64,000 nt of DNA from an uncultured Collinsella sp. (GTDB lineage Bacteria > Actinomycetota > Coriobacteriia > Coriobacteriales > Coriobacteriaceae), in the NCBI GenBank assembly GCA_902464565.1, contig CABQJV010000001.1, positions 1 through 64,000 on the forward strand, read 5' to 3'. Positions 51,401-61,349 of the stretch are shown here, one piece after another. The first letter of the stretch is position 1. Each line of letters begins with the position of its first letter. The position numbers and the translations under genes were made by a program. The notes under the pieces are model-generated. The model was given only the letters and a program-made list of their open reading frames with translations, ran no database searches and was not told where the DNA came from.

Positions 51401-51706
51401 AGTACACGCTCCAAGGGTGTCAAAGGCTGTCACAAGTGCGCCGCAACCCGGCAGGCAGGCGCGGCGCACATGACAATAATCATACCTGTTGGTAAAAAGT
51501 TACCACGCCCAGAGTGTCAAATGTTGAGTAACAAAATTTAATCCGGTTAACGGTCATTTTCGCAGTTTAGAAACTTTAACGAGGTCGCCCCAAATCACAC
51601 TTGCCAGACAACCGCGCTTACGAATGCAGGCACGCACACGCCCAACGCCACCCTCCGCTACGCTCAACATAGAGTTATACATATGATTCTATGTAAGAAG
51701 TTTCAT
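51401..51706. promoter_or_regulatory. brxA upstream region with candidate promoter and dyads
   Basis: On the minus strand TTGACA (51515-51520) is followed 17 nt later by a poor -10, TTTTAC (51492-51497), which lies inside the dyad TGGTAA-cttt-TTACCA. A weak -10 plus dyad suggests regulated expression. On the plus-strand side, TACATA-n6-TATGTA (51678-51695) lies 11 nt before the antitoxin-like gene. Confidence 0.4.
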
Positions 51707-51880
51707 ATGCCTGTCGTAAAGCCTATTTCTGATCAGACGCGCGCGCTAACTACCATTCAGGAACGCGAAGATCACATTCAACGTACCATCGCTCATGGTT
51801 ACGACGACCTCACCAACGGTCGCGTGCGCCCCTGGAAACAAGCGAAGGCCGAGGCGGATCGGATGCGAGCCTCGAGATAA
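51707..51880 (+). CDS. Phd/YefM-like orphan antitoxin, possibly truncated
   Basis: 57 aa. It begins MPVVKPISD, the typical start of Phd/YefM antitoxins, and ends in a basic DGRVRPWKQAKAEADRMR-like tail (read here as NGRVRPWKQAKAEADRMRAS), similar to their C-termini. The middle is short, as if ~25 residues were lost. No toxin gene follows; the next gene is serC. The palindrome 11 nt upstream would suit autoregulation. The ribosome site is weak. It may be a solitary regulator or a decaying remnant. Confidence 0.5.
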   Translation: MPVVKPISDQTRALTTIQEREDHIQRTIAHGYDDLTNGRVRPWKQAKAEADRMRASR

Positions 51881-52011
51881 ACCCTCCCCCATGTAACCAT
51901 CCTGTAAATCATAGCGGCGCAGTCGAGTTTTACCGTGATGCGGTCGCGCTTGGCGCTCCACTGTGCTAAAGTATCCCGAACGTTCAAACGACTACGAGGG
52001 GGAACTAGAAG

Positions 52012-53136
<1,125 letters not shown>

Positions 53137-53208
53137 CCCGCAACACGCGGGCCGACCAGCCACCTCAGACCACCCTGCTTAGATCAAAACCTGCTAAGGA
53201 GTTTTTCC

Positions 53209-54372
53209 ATGCGTAAGATTAAGACCATCGACGACATCACTAAAGACGGCAAAGTCGAGTTTGGCGAGGGCTACGAGTTTGTAAGCACCGCCGAGGAGGC
53301 CGACGCCATCCTGATGCGTTCCACCGACCTGCACGGCTACGAGCTGCCCGAGGGCATCCGCGCCATCGCCCGCTGCGGCGCCGGCGTCAACAACATCCCC
53401 ATCGAGGAGTACGCCAAGAAAGGCGTCGTCGTCTTTAACTCCCCCGGCGCCAACAGCAACGCCGTCAAGGAGCTCGTCCTGGGCATGCTGGTGCTTTCGA
53501 GCCGCGGCGTAGTGCAGTCGATGAACTGGGTGCGCGACAACGCCGACGACCCCGAGATCCAGGTCGATGCCGAGAAGGCCAAGAAGGCCTTTGTGGGCCG
53601 CGAGCTCAAGGGCAAGCGCATCGGCGTCATCGGCCTGGGCAACGTAGGCTCCAAGGTCGCCAACGCCTGCGTCGATCTGGGCATGGACGTCTACGGCTAC
53701 GATCCGTTCATTTCCGTCGAGCACGCGTGGGTGCTGAGCCGCGAGGTGCAGCGCGTGGGCACGCTCGAGGATCTCTGCCGCGGCTGCGACTACCTCACCG
53801 TGCACGTGCCCAGCAAGGCAGACACCATCGGCATGATCAGCACCGAGCAGATTAACCTGCTGGCACCCGACGCCGTGCTCATCAACTACGCGCGCGAAAC
53901 CATCATTGACGAGGACGCCGTCGACGCTGCCCTGCGCGAGGGCAAGCTCAGCTGGTTTAGCTGCGACTTTGCCACGCCCAAGACCGTCAAGATGCCCAAT
54001 ACGTTTATCACCACGCACTCGGGCGCCGGCACTGGCGAGGCCGAGGCCAACTGCGCCGACATGGCCATCAGCGAGCTCAAGGATTACCTGGAGAACGGTA
54101 ACATCGCACACAGCGTCAACTACCCCGCCTGCAGCATGGGCAAGGCGCGCGCCGCGAGCCGCATCGCCTGCCTGCACGCCAACGTGCCCAACATGATCGG
54201 CCAGATCACGGCCATCCTTGCCAAGGACAACGCCAACGTGCAGCGCATGACCAACGAGTCCGCCGGCGAGAACGCCTACACCATGTTCGACACCGACGAG
54301 CACCTGGACAGCAGCACCATCGAGGCGCTCAAGCAGATTCCGTCGATGTATCGCGTGCGCGTAATCAAATAG
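53209..54372 (+). CDS. serA: D-3-phosphoglycerate dehydrogenase with ACT domain
   Basis: 387 aa. NAD-binding Rossmann motif IGVIGLGNVGSKVA (~residue 142-155), with the substrate-binding RCGAGVNNIP segment upstream. The last ~75 residues form an ACT domain (CLHANVPNMIGQITAILAKDNANV) that allows serine feedback. AAGGAG precedes the start. It oxidises 3-phosphoglycerate to phosphohydroxypyruvate, feeding SerC. The order serC-serA with DUF1015 close by is common in anaerobes. A strong terminator follows. Confidence 0.97.
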   Translation: MRKIKTIDDITKDGKVEFGEGYEFVSTAEEADAILMRSTDLHGYELPEGIRAIARCGAGVNNIPIEEYAKKGVVVFNSPGANSNAVKELVLGMLVLSSRGVVQSMNWVRDNADDPEIQVDAEKAKKAFVGRELKGKRIGVIGLGNVGSKVANACVDLGMDVYGYDPFISVEHAWVLSREVQRVGTLEDLCRGCDYLTVHVPSKADTIGMISTEQINLLAPDAVLINYARETIIDEDAVDAALREGKLSWFSCDFATPKTVKMPNTFITTHSGAGTGEAEANCADMAISELKDYLENGNIAHSVNYPACSMGKARAASRIACLHANVPNMIGQITAILAKDNANVQRMTNESAGENAYTMFDTDEHLDSSTIEALKQIPSMYRVRVIK

Positions 54373-54434
54373 CGCCGGCTGATCTGACGGGCAGTTCCCC
54401 ATGTGGCCTGCCCGTCACTGACATCGAATGCCCG

Positions 54435-54471
54435 CGGGGGCGCCTTTCGCACGAGAGGCGCCCCCGTTTTT
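54435..54471 (+). terminator. Terminator of serCA
   Basis: A 15-bp stem (54435-54449 with 54452-54466, one mismatch) with a very short loop, then five T. Confidence 0.92.
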
Positions 54472-54508
54472 GTGAGTACTCCATTAAATGCACTGAGCCG
54501 CTTCTTGG

Positions 54509-54523
54509 CATACAATCTGTATG
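54509..54523. promoter_or_regulatory. Dyad before the M20 gene
   Basis: CATAC-aatct-GTATG lies 26 nt upstream of the M20 start codon, within the likely promoter. Only a candidate operator. Confidence 0.25.
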
Positions 54524-54549
54524 TTGACATAACTATCTGTGAGGTGCCT

Positions 54550-55770
54550 ATGGTTGATACAGATTTTGCTTGGCGGCTTACGCAAGAACTCGTGCGGATC
54601 GACAGCTCAGACCCGGGTGCGTATGAGGACGAGATTGAGCGCTATATCAAAGCGTTGGTTGAGGAACGGTTGGCGCAGCTGAGCCATCCGGTGCTCCATG
54701 CCGTGCAGGTCGAGGAACTCGAGGTGCTGCCCGGGCGCCGCAACCTTATGGTCACCGTGCCGGGACTGAGCGACGAGCCACGGCTCGTCTATATCTGCCA
54801 TATGGATACCGTTACGCTGGGCGATGGCTGGGACGCAAACACGCCGCCACTCGGGGCGGTTGTGCGTAACGACAAACTCTATGGCCGTGGCGCCTGCGAC
54901 ATGAAGGGTGGCCTGGCCTGCGCCATTGCCGCACTGGTCCATACGCTCGAGCGCGTGGTAGCGGATGGCGCGCTGCCCCGCCGCGGCTTTTCGCTCATCT
55001 GCTCGGTCGACGAGGAAGATTTTATGCGTGGCTCAGAGGCCGCGATCGATGCCGGCTGGGTCGGCTCACGCGAATGGGTGCTGGACACCGAGCCCACCGA
55101 CGGACAGATTCAGGTGGCGCACAAGGGGCGTACGTGGTTCGAGATTGAAATGGCTGGCGTGACGGCGCATGCAAGCCAGCCGTGGAAGGGCGCGGATGCC
55201 GTCGCCGCCATGGCCGAGGTCGTGTGTTCGCTTCGTCGCGCGTTTGTGGCGCTGCCCGCGCACGATGAGCTGGGACCATCGACCATCACCTTTGGACAGA
55301 TCGAAGGTGGCTACCGTCCCTATGTCGTGCCCGACCATGCCAAGGTCTGGGTCGATATGCGCCTGACCCCGCCGACCGATACAGCCGCCGCGACGCGCAT
55401 GGTAGAGCAGGCCATCGCCGGCGCCGAAGCCGCGGTCCCCGGCTGCCATGGAAGCTATACCGTGACAGGCGACCGCCCCGCTATCGAGCGCGATCCGACC
55501 TCTCCCCTTCTAGCTGCACTCAAGTGCGCAGCAGACGATGTGACGGGCGCGGACACGACCGTCGGCTTCTTTACCGGCTACACCGACACTGCCGTCATTG
55601 CCGGCAAGACGGGTAACCGCAATTGCATGAGCTACGGTCCCGGGTCGCTCGCGCTCGCCCACAAGCCCAACGAATATGTGCCCCACGCCGATATCGTTCG
55701 CTGCCAGCAGGTGCTGATCGCGCTCGCCGACAACGCGCTCTGGGGCGCGGATAGCCAAGTTGGGGCATAA
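54550..55770 (+). CDS. M20-family metallopeptidase/deacylase (ArgE/DapE-like)
   Basis: 406 aa. Zinc-ligand motifs in order: ICHMDTVTLGD (HxD), GRGACDMKGG (D), SVDEEDFMRGSEA (EE) and a lid domain from ~180 to 290. The family removes acyl groups from acetylornithine, succinyl-diaminopimelate or dipeptides; the specific substrate is uncertain. GAGGTG is 5 nt before the ATG. It may be co-transcribed with the DUF1015 gene 40 nt downstream. Confidence 0.88.
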   Translation: MVDTDFAWRLTQELVRIDSSDPGAYEDEIERYIKALVEERLAQLSHPVLHAVQVEELEVLPGRRNLMVTVPGLSDEPRLVYICHMDTVTLGDGWDANTPPLGAVVRNDKLYGRGACDMKGGLACAIAALVHTLERVVADGALPRRGFSLICSVDEEDFMRGSEAAIDAGWVGSREWVLDTEPTDGQIQVAHKGRTWFEIEMAGVTAHASQPWKGADAVAAMAEVVCSLRRAFVALPAHDELGPSTITFGQIEGGYRPYVVPDHAKVWVDMRLTPPTDTAAATRMVEQAIAGAEAAVPGCHGSYTVTGDRPAIERDPTSPLLAALKCAADDVTGADTTVGFFTGYTDTAVIAGKTGNRNCMSYGPGSLALAHKPNEYVPHADIVRCQQVLIALADNALWGADSQVGA

Positions 55771-55809
55771 TAAGCCGCGAACAAACCGACTCGCGCGTTA
55801 GGACCGTCC

Positions 55810-56499
55810 ATGAAAGCTCTTCCGTTTCCCTGCATCCGCCCGGCTCAGGACCGCGTGCTCGAAGCGCTACCTGCAATGGGCAGCATTCTGAGCGGCAACG
55901 ATGCCCTGCGCGGAGCCATTGCCGATGGCCTGATGCTTAAGGACCCGGGTGCGGCGTATTACGTGTACGAATGCTCGGGCGAGCCGGGATGCGTGACGGG
56001 TGTCGTTGCGATTTGCCCGGTTAACGTGCTGACGGGTAGCGACGAGGCTGCCGCCGAGAGCGTCGACGCACTCGCCGCCGCGCGCGCGATCGCCGAGCTC
56101 AAGGTGCAGCCGCGCCCCGTGTCGCTCGCCTACGAGGCGTCGCCCGTCATGGACATCATCCTGGGCGCTGCCAAAGAGGGCGCCTCGCTCTACGCCGTCA
56201 CCGATCCCGCGGGCATTACGCACCGCGTGTGGGAGGTCAAGCGCGAGGACGCTGTTGCCGCCATCCGTGCCATGCTCGATCAGGCGCCCGGTCCGGTGTT
56301 CGCCGGCGACTCCGCCTATGCCGCCGCGCTGGCTGGGGCATCACAGCTCCTGGCCGACGATGCCCGTGCTGCCGGCACCTACACGGGCAAAGAGCCGTTC
56401 AACTTTGCCGTAGCTGTGCTCTTCCCCGCCGCGCAGGTCAGCGGCGGCGCGCCGCAGGTTCCGACGGGTTTGCTCACGCACCAAGTCGCGCGGTTCTAG
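55810..56499 (+). CDS. DUF1015 family protein, short form
   Basis: 229 aa. It starts MKALPFPCIRPAQ, the hallmark of DUF1015, and continues with VYECSGEPGCVTGVVAICPVNV and VTDPAGITHRVWEVK. The usual length is ~400 aa; here the C-terminal half seems reduced to a short EPFNFAVAVLFPA segment. The family's function is unknown, but it lies beside serC-serA in many genomes, suggesting a link to serine metabolism. The gene ends cleanly, with no sign of a frameshift. Confidence 0.75.
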   Translation: MKALPFPCIRPAQDRVLEALPAMGSILSGNDALRGAIADGLMLKDPGAAYYVYECSGEPGCVTGVVAICPVNVLTGSDEAAAESVDALAAARAIAELKVQPRPVSLAYEASPVMDIILGAAKEGASLYAVTDPAGITHRVWEVKREDAVAAIRAMLDQAPGPVFAGDSAYAAALAGASQLLADDARAAGTYTGKEPFNFAVAVLFPAAQVSGGAPQVPTGLLTHQVARF

Positions 56500-56628
56500 C
56501 AAGACCAGACCGCACAGCACAAAAATCGGCAGCTCAACAAACAGGGGGCGGAGATGCAGCAGGTACATGCATCTCTGCCCCTTTTGCGTCGAGCAATTAT
56601 GTCGGCGATCCGCATCGCTGTGTCCGCG

Positions 56629-57264
56629 CTACCCGCGCTGCGGACCCGCAGTAGCCACGAGCGGTTCAAGCCCCAGCTCGCGCGCGTAGTCCTCCTGCGT
56701 AAAGACTTCGACAAGTTCAAACGTATCGGCCGCATCGTCAAACGCAAAATGCAGCACTGAGCAGTTGCCCGGCACGCGTTCGCGCTCGTCTGCCGCCGCG
56801 CCCCGCACGTGGTCCAAAAACTCCTTGATAGCCGAGCCATGGCTCACCGCGAGCACGCACTCGTGGTCCGGACGTCGCATAAGATCGGTCAACGTCGCCA
56901 CCATGCGCTCGCGCACCTGCATCTGGCCCTCGCCGCCAAACTGGCGATAGAAGTCGCGCCACGGGCGCTTGGGCATGAGCATCACGCGCTCGGCCTCAAA
57001 GTCGCCAAAGAACCACTCACGCAGGCCGTCCAGGCGCTCGTACGCCAAGCCCGGCCACAAGTTGGCGATAGTCTGCTCGGTGCGATGAAGCGTGGAGGTG
57101 TAGGCATGATCGGGCTCAATGCCGCGCGCGCGTAAAAACATGCCGGCGCGCGCCGCCTGGTCGCAACCCAACTGCGTAAGCGGCGAGTCACTCCACCCCT
57201 GAATGATACGCTTAAGGTTGAATATCGTCTGTCCATGACGGACCAGATACAGATCTTTATTCAT
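56629..57264 (-). CDS. Histidine phosphatase family protein (phosphoglycerate-mutase-like), copy 1
   Basis: 211 aa, start after AAAGGA. The catalytic LVRHGQT (residues ~6-12) and the second His in LAVSHGSAIKEFL are present. Length and lack of phosphoglycerate-mutase-specific segments favour a general phosphatase (CobC/PhoE-like). It lies 17 nt after the related gene at 57282-57824, to which it is clearly similar (RHGQT, ILQGW/IIQGWSDSPLT, LREW-FG, ECVLAVSHGSA), so the pair arose by tandem duplication. Confidence 0.87.
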   Translation of the reverse strand: MNKDLYLVRHGQTIFNLKRIIQGWSDSPLTQLGCDQAARAGMFLRARGIEPDHAYTSTLHRTEQTIANLWPGLAYERLDGLREWFFGDFEAERVMLMPKRPWRDFYRQFGGEGQMQVRERMVATLTDLMRRPDHECVLAVSHGSAIKEFLDHVRGAAADERERVPGNCSVLHFAFDDAADTFELVEVFTQEDYARELGLEPLVATAGPQRG

Positions 57265-57281
57265 AGGGGTCCTTTCGTTCG

Positions 57282-57824
57282 TTACCAACCCAAGAGCGAA
57301 AACGCCCCGTCGCAATAGCCAAAATGAAGCACGGCACCGTTGTCGGGTAGCTCTCCCTCGCCAGTCACATACTCAAGAAACTCCTGGCAGGCTGAGCCGT
57401 GGGAAACCGCCAGCACGCAGTCGTGCTGCGGCCTGGCCATGATGCGGGACAGCGCCGCGACCATACGTGCGCGAAGCTCACTTTCCGACTCGCCACCAAA
57501 GGCAACCGGATAATCACCCCAGGGCTGCGGCGGCATCTCGCGATTTGATGTGCCCTCCAGCGAGCCAAAATGCCACTCACGCAGGTCATCGACCAGCTCT
57601 ATAGAACGGCCCTCGCCAACGATAAGCTCGGCCGTATGCCGCGCCCGGCCCAACGGCGAGGAATACACATGATCAAAGGCCACGCCACGCGCCGCAAACG
57701 CCGTACGCGCCGTCAGCGCCTGCTCGCGCCCGCGCGCCGTAAGCGGCGAATCGTGCCAGCCCTGCAAAATGCTCTGCACATTGAGCTCAGTCTGCCCATG
57801 CCGCACCAAATACAGATCTGCCAC
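57282..57824 (-). CDS. Histidine phosphatase family protein, copy 2
   Basis: 180 aa with LVRHGQTELN, YSSPLGRARHTAE and LAVSHGSACQEFL. Same fold and catalytic residues as the following gene, shorter by ~30 residues at the C-terminus. The GGGGAGGG before the start is rather far. The substrate is unknown. Confidence 0.87.
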   Translation of the reverse strand: MADLYLVRHGQTELNVQSILQGWHDSPLTARGREQALTARTAFAARGVAFDHVYSSPLGRARHTAELIVGEGRSIELVDDLREWHFGSLEGTSNREMPPQPWGDYPVAFGGESESELRARMVAALSRIMARPQHDCVLAVSHGSACQEFLEYVTGEGELPDNGAVLHFGYCDGAFSLLGW

Positions 57825-57839
57825 ACACCCTCCCCTCGT

Positions 57840-57874
57840 ACCACCACAAAGGGGACAGGCACCTTTGTGGTGGT
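57840..57874 (+). repeat. Family A hairpin repeat, copy 7
   Basis: The stem ACCACCACAAAGG / CCTTTGTGGTGGT with loop GGACAGGCA, between the nitroreductase and phosphatase genes. Confidence 0.85.
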
Positions 57875-57906
57875 TTACCGTCTGATCACGCCGCGATGAC
57901 GCTCAG

Positions 57907-58578
57907 CTACACCAGCACGTCAGCGAGCGAACGCTTAGGTACGTGGTGCACCTGCGCCTCGTCACGCCAGTAATTAATAGAGCCGTCGGGGTTGGAATCG
58001 ATCGCATCGATAACTTGAGTCTCGGCCGGCACGCCAAAGGCCATAATCAGCTCGAGCTCGTACTTGTCGTTATCGAGCCCCATGGCATCGATCGCGCGGG
58101 GCGTAAAGGCCTTGAACATGCAGGCTGCCACCTCGGGCGTGGCGCTGCGGGCGGCGAGCATCATCGTCTGCGCGGCAATGCCCGTGTCGACCTCGGTAAT
58201 GGGAGCGGCAGGCTTGCCCGGAACGGCGCGCTCGGCCAGAATCGCGATGTAGCCGGTCGGGCGCTCGCCCTCGGCAGGACCCGGCCAATCCTTAAGCGCG
58301 CCGGCCCATGCAAGCTCGTCAAACACGCGCGCGCAGTCCTCGGCACCGCTCACCACATGAAAACGAAGACGCTGAGCATTGGCACCACAGGGAGCCAGGT
58401 GCGCAAGTTCCGCCAGCTCGAGCAAAAACTCGCGCGGCACGCGCATGGACTCGTCAAAACGGCGGCAGGTACGGGCACGACGGACCAGCGCATCAAACGC
58501 TTCCAGACCGAGCTTTTCGCAACCTTGCTTTGCCATCGATTCGACACTCGACGGTGCCTCGGGAACTGCTTCGTTCAT
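57907..58578 (-). CDS. Nitroreductase family protein
   Basis: 223 aa, ATG at 58578 after GGGGGT. The FMN-contact start RRARTCRRFDESMRVP (~residues 33-48), LAHLAPCGANAQRLRF and the late DTGIAAQTMMLAARS helix identify the nitroreductase fold. AFGVPAETQVID is the usual C-terminal strand. It would be an FMN-dependent NAD(P)H reductase; the substrate is unknown. Confidence 0.87.
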   Translation of the reverse strand: MNEAVPEAPSSVESMAKQGCEKLGLEAFDALVRRARTCRRFDESMRVPREFLLELAELAHLAPCGANAQRLRFHVVSGAEDCARVFDELAWAGALKDWPGPAEGERPTGYIAILAERAVPGKPAAPITEVDTGIAAQTMMLAARSATPEVAACMFKAFTPRAIDAMGLDNDKYELELIMAFGVPAETQVIDAIDSNPDGSINYWRDEAQVHHVPKRSLADVLV

Positions 58579-58715
58579 AGGGACCCCCAATTTCGGGCAA
58601 TTGTTCTTAGGAGAATCTAACCTAAAACCTAGGCAATTACATACAGCGGCGTAATGTTCTACAATTGTTGATTAATCCTCACTGGGGCGGGAACAAAAGT
58701 AACAATTCGGGAATG

Positions 58716-58744
58716 TGGGGCGGCAATTCGTCCTTCCCGCCCCA
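58716..58744 (+). other. Hairpin in the HdeD-gene leader
   Basis: TGGGGCGG (58716-58723) pairs with CCGCCCCA (58737-58744). There is no T run. It lies 100 nt before the HdeD start in the divergent region with the nitroreductase. Confidence 0.4.
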
Positions 58745-58842
58745 TGCATCGGCGCCCTTGGGCGATACTTGTTGCAGCACTTTTGGCGTACGCCGCACGG
58801 AGAGCAATGAACGCGACGTGCACCACACGGAAAGGAGACATT

Positions 58843-59445
58843 ATGGGCATCTTTAAGAACGATGACCAAAAATCGAGCCAGTTTGGATTTGACGAGAAAA
58901 GCATGGCGGGCAAAGCCGTCAAGGCCGTACGCTGGATCTACGCCATCACGGGCGTCTTAGCGCTCATTGCTGGTATCGCGCTGCTTTTTGCACCCGCCAA
59001 GTCCCTCGTCTTTTTGACGACTGTCCTGGGTTTTTACTTTGTAATCACTGCTGCCATTAGGCTGTTCACTGCCATTTTTGAGCCGCTGCTGCCCACCGGC
59101 TGGCGCGTGACGAGCATCATCTCCAACCTACTCATTATCTTGGGCGGCGTCATAATCCTGCGCAACCAGGCCTTCTCGACCGCGACGCTCACCACGATGG
59201 TGGTTATCGTGGCCGGCTTTGGCTGGATTGTCGAAGGTGTCATGTCCATTCTGGAGTCCGAGCTTTCGTCCAACCGCGCCCTCGCTATCCTGAGCGGCGC
59301 ACTCTCCATCATCGCCGGCATGTTCGTGTTTATCTATCCGCTGTGGTCGGCCAAGATGCTCGTTATCTTTAGCGGCGCCGCGCTGCTGGTGTTTGGCGTT
59401 ACGCTGATTGTTCGCGCTATTCAATTTGGCAAACTGGTGCACTAG
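58843..59445 (+). CDS. HdeD-family (DUF308) membrane protein
   Basis: 200 aa with six membrane segments between residues ~28 and 195 (AITGVLALIAGIALLFAP, LGFYFVITAAIRLF, ISNLLIILGGVIILRN, MVVIVAGFGWIVEGVMS, ILSGALSIIAGMFVFIYP, LVIFSGAALLVFGVTLIV). Short repeats of the DUF308 pattern are visible. AAAGGAG precedes the ATG. In enterobacteria HdeD is linked to acid resistance; the role here is unknown. The next gene starts directly after its stop. Confidence 0.85.
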   Translation: MGIFKNDDQKSSQFGFDEKSMAGKAVKAVRWIYAITGVLALIAGIALLFAPAKSLVFLTTVLGFYFVITAAIRLFTAIFEPLLPTGWRVTSIISNLLIILGGVIILRNQAFSTATLTTMVVIVAGFGWIVEGVMSILESELSSNRALAILSGALSIIAGMFVFIYPLWSAKMLVIFSGAALLVFGVTLIVRAIQFGKLVH

Positions 59446-59928
59446 ATGCCGCGAACGCTCTTTATTGATGCCGACGCCTGCCCGGTCACGCGCGAGTCGA
59501 TTGACTGCGCGCGGCGGGCGGGCGTCGCCGTTGTTATCGCCGGCAACAGCACGCAAAACCTGGAACGGCACATTCGCCGCGACGACCCGCGCGATACCGA
59601 GCACGCGCGACGCGGCTTTTGGGTCACGACGCTCGACGTGAGCGTGGGCGCCGACAGCGCCGACTTTGCCATTGTCGAACGCCTGCAGGCGGGCGACGTA
59701 GTCGTGACGCAGGACATTGGCTTGGCGAGCATGGTGCTCGGCCGCGATGCCGCCGCAATCGGTGTGCGCGGGCGCGTCTACGACAAAGCGACCATCGACA
59801 TGCAGCTGTTTATTCGCCACGAGGAAAAGAAGGTGCGTCGCGCCGGCGGTCGCACCCGCGGGCCGGCGGCCTTCACCAGCGAAGACCGCGCTCGATTTAA
59901 GCGCAACCTCACCGAGCTGCTGCGCTAA
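59446..59928 (+). CDS. UPF0178/YaiI-YqxD family protein
   Basis: 160 aa. It starts with FIDADACPVTRES, the family signature (acidic PIN-like metal site), then VVVTQDIGLASMVLGRDA and the C-terminal RRAGGRTRGPAAFTSEDRARF. These match YaiI/YqxD proteins, predicted nucleases of the PIN-like fold. The ATG follows the HdeD stop codon with no gap, so it is translationally coupled. Confidence 0.9.
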   Translation: MPRTLFIDADACPVTRESIDCARRAGVAVVIAGNSTQNLERHIRRDDPRDTEHARRGFWVTTLDVSVGADSADFAIVERLQAGDVVVTQDIGLASMVLGRDAAAIGVRGRVYDKATIDMQLFIRHEEKKVRRAGGRTRGPAAFTSEDRARFKRNLTELLR

Positions 59929-59930
59929 CC

Positions 59931-59970
59931 AAGGCAGATTTTTGGGATATGCCCGAAAATCTGCCTTTTT
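59931..59970 (+). terminator. Terminator of the HdeD-UPF0178 pair
   Basis: AAGGCAGATTTT pairs perfectly with AAAATCTGCCTT around a 13-nt loop, followed by T. Confidence 0.9.
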
Positions 59971-60007
59971 GTTTTGAGCGGTGTAAGCACTCAGGATCCA
60001 CGGCTCA

Positions 60008-60087
60008 ACAAAAAACGGGCTTCAAAATGCCATGCGTCGCCGCATTGTGCAGGCGCCGAGCATGGCTATTTTGAAGCCCGTTTTGTT
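60008..60087 (-). terminator. Very long hairpin terminator of the metal exporter
   Basis: The arms AACGGGCTTCAAAAT and ATTTTGAAGCCCGTT pair perfectly (60014-60028 with 60068-60082), extended by GCCATGC/GCATGGC inside. The minus strand continues in six T. Confidence 0.88.
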
Positions 60088-60095
60088 AGGCCTAC

Positions 60096-61178
60096 TTAGA
60101 GGCCGAAGGCGGAAAGAACGAGTCCCCAACCGGCGCCGATGACGTACATCATGACCAGGAACACAGCATTTTCGCGAGCGCTGCGGTTGGTGCGGAACAG
60201 CACCAGGTAGCCCACGCCGGCGGAAATGAGCGTGCCGGCGAGCATCGGGGCCAGCTGTAGCGCACCTTCGAGGTACAGTTGCGTGATGACGACGCTGGCC
60301 GAGCAGTTGGGAATCAGGCCGACGAGCGCCGAGCCCAGGACGGCGAGCGTCTCGTTGCCGCACAGGAACTGCTCGATTGCGGACTCACCAAAGGTCTCGA
60401 GGACGGCGACCAGAATCAGCGTCACCAGGAAAATGAATACCGATACCTGAACGGTGTGCGAGATGGCGCTGCGGATGATCGACAGAACGGGCGCGCCCTC
60501 GTGGGAGTGGCTGTGGTCGTGGTGGTGCTCGTGCTTGTCCGCGTGACCGTGATCGTGGCCATGTCCGTGTTCGTGCTCGTCCTCGTCTTCATCACAACCA
60601 CAATGGTCGCGCTCGCACAGCTCATGGATGTGATCGGCACTCACGCCCGCCTCGGCCACCTCGTCAATGATGTCGCCCCCGGTATGGTCGTCGTGGGCGC
60701 AGTTCACATGAGCCGGATTGGCAGCGGTCCCCAGTACGGTACGGCGAATCGCCGCATGCGCGCGGGCATTACGACGAAGGCCGCGGATAGCCGCATCCAC
60801 GATAAAGCCCGTGACCAGAGCGATCAGCGCCTTCGAGGCGAGCAGCATCGCCATGGTCTGCACGGGAACTTGCTCGGCGAGCAACAGCGGCAGCATCTCA
60901 TCGGAGGTCGAGAGAAACACCGCCACCAGGGTACCCAGCGTCGCGACGCGACCGGCGTACAGCGTTGCTGCCATGGCCGAAAAGCCGCACTGCGGCACTA
61001 TGCCCAGCAGCGAGCCAACCACGGGACCCGCGGCACCGGCACGCTTGATAGCGCCGTTGACGCGGTCGCCAGCAACGTGCTCAAGCGTCTCGAGGGCAAG
61101 ATACGTCACCAACAAAAACGGCACCAGCGACAGCGTGTCCTTGCCGGCGTCGAGCAGAATATCTATCAGTAAATCCAT
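60096..61178 (-). CDS. ArsP_2-type heavy-metal exporter with histidine-rich loop
   Basis: 360 aa. Two membrane halves (residues ~10-130 and ~230-355) each carry a similar proline/cysteine turn: LLGIVPQCGFSAMAATLYAGRVATLGTLVAVFLS and LVGLIPNCSASVVITQLYLEGALQLAPMLAGTLIS. This internal repeat and length fit the putative 10-TM exporter family PF11449. Between them a cytoplasmic loop (~190-222) is extremely rich in His, Asp and Glu (about 14 His), a metal-binding cluster. AAAGGTTCC precedes the start. The metal is unknown; arsenic, manganese and zinc have all been suggested for relatives. Confidence 0.8.
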   Translation of the reverse strand: MDLLIDILLDAGKDTLSLVPFLLVTYLALETLEHVAGDRVNGAIKRAGAAGPVVGSLLGIVPQCGFSAMAATLYAGRVATLGTLVAVFLSTSDEMLPLLLAEQVPVQTMAMLLASKALIALVTGFIVDAAIRGLRRNARAHAAIRRTVLGTAANPAHVNCAHDDHTGGDIIDEVAEAGVSADHIHELCERDHCGCDEDEDEHEHGHGHDHGHADKHEHHHDHSHSHEGAPVLSIIRSAISHTVQVSVFIFLVTLILVAVLETFGESAIEQFLCGNETLAVLGSALVGLIPNCSASVVITQLYLEGALQLAPMLAGTLISAGVGYLVLFRTNRSARENAVFLVMMYVIGAGWGLVLSAFGL

Positions 61179-61349
61179 GACGGATGGAACCTTTCGTGTC
61201 TTTCGGCAGCATTGTAAAAGTCCTAGCGGTCAACTAGGGTATTGTAGTTGTCCCGGGCGCGGTGCCAATAGTTGCCCATGGCAAACTATCATCTCGCCAC
61301 AACTCAGTAACCCCGAGCCGCGCAACGCGGCCCGTCCAAGGAGCATCAT

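Noticed and set aside
51678..51695. The palindrome before the antitoxin-like gene as a LexA box
   Set aside because: TACATA-n6-TATGTA lacks the GAAC/GTTC halves with 4-nt spacing.
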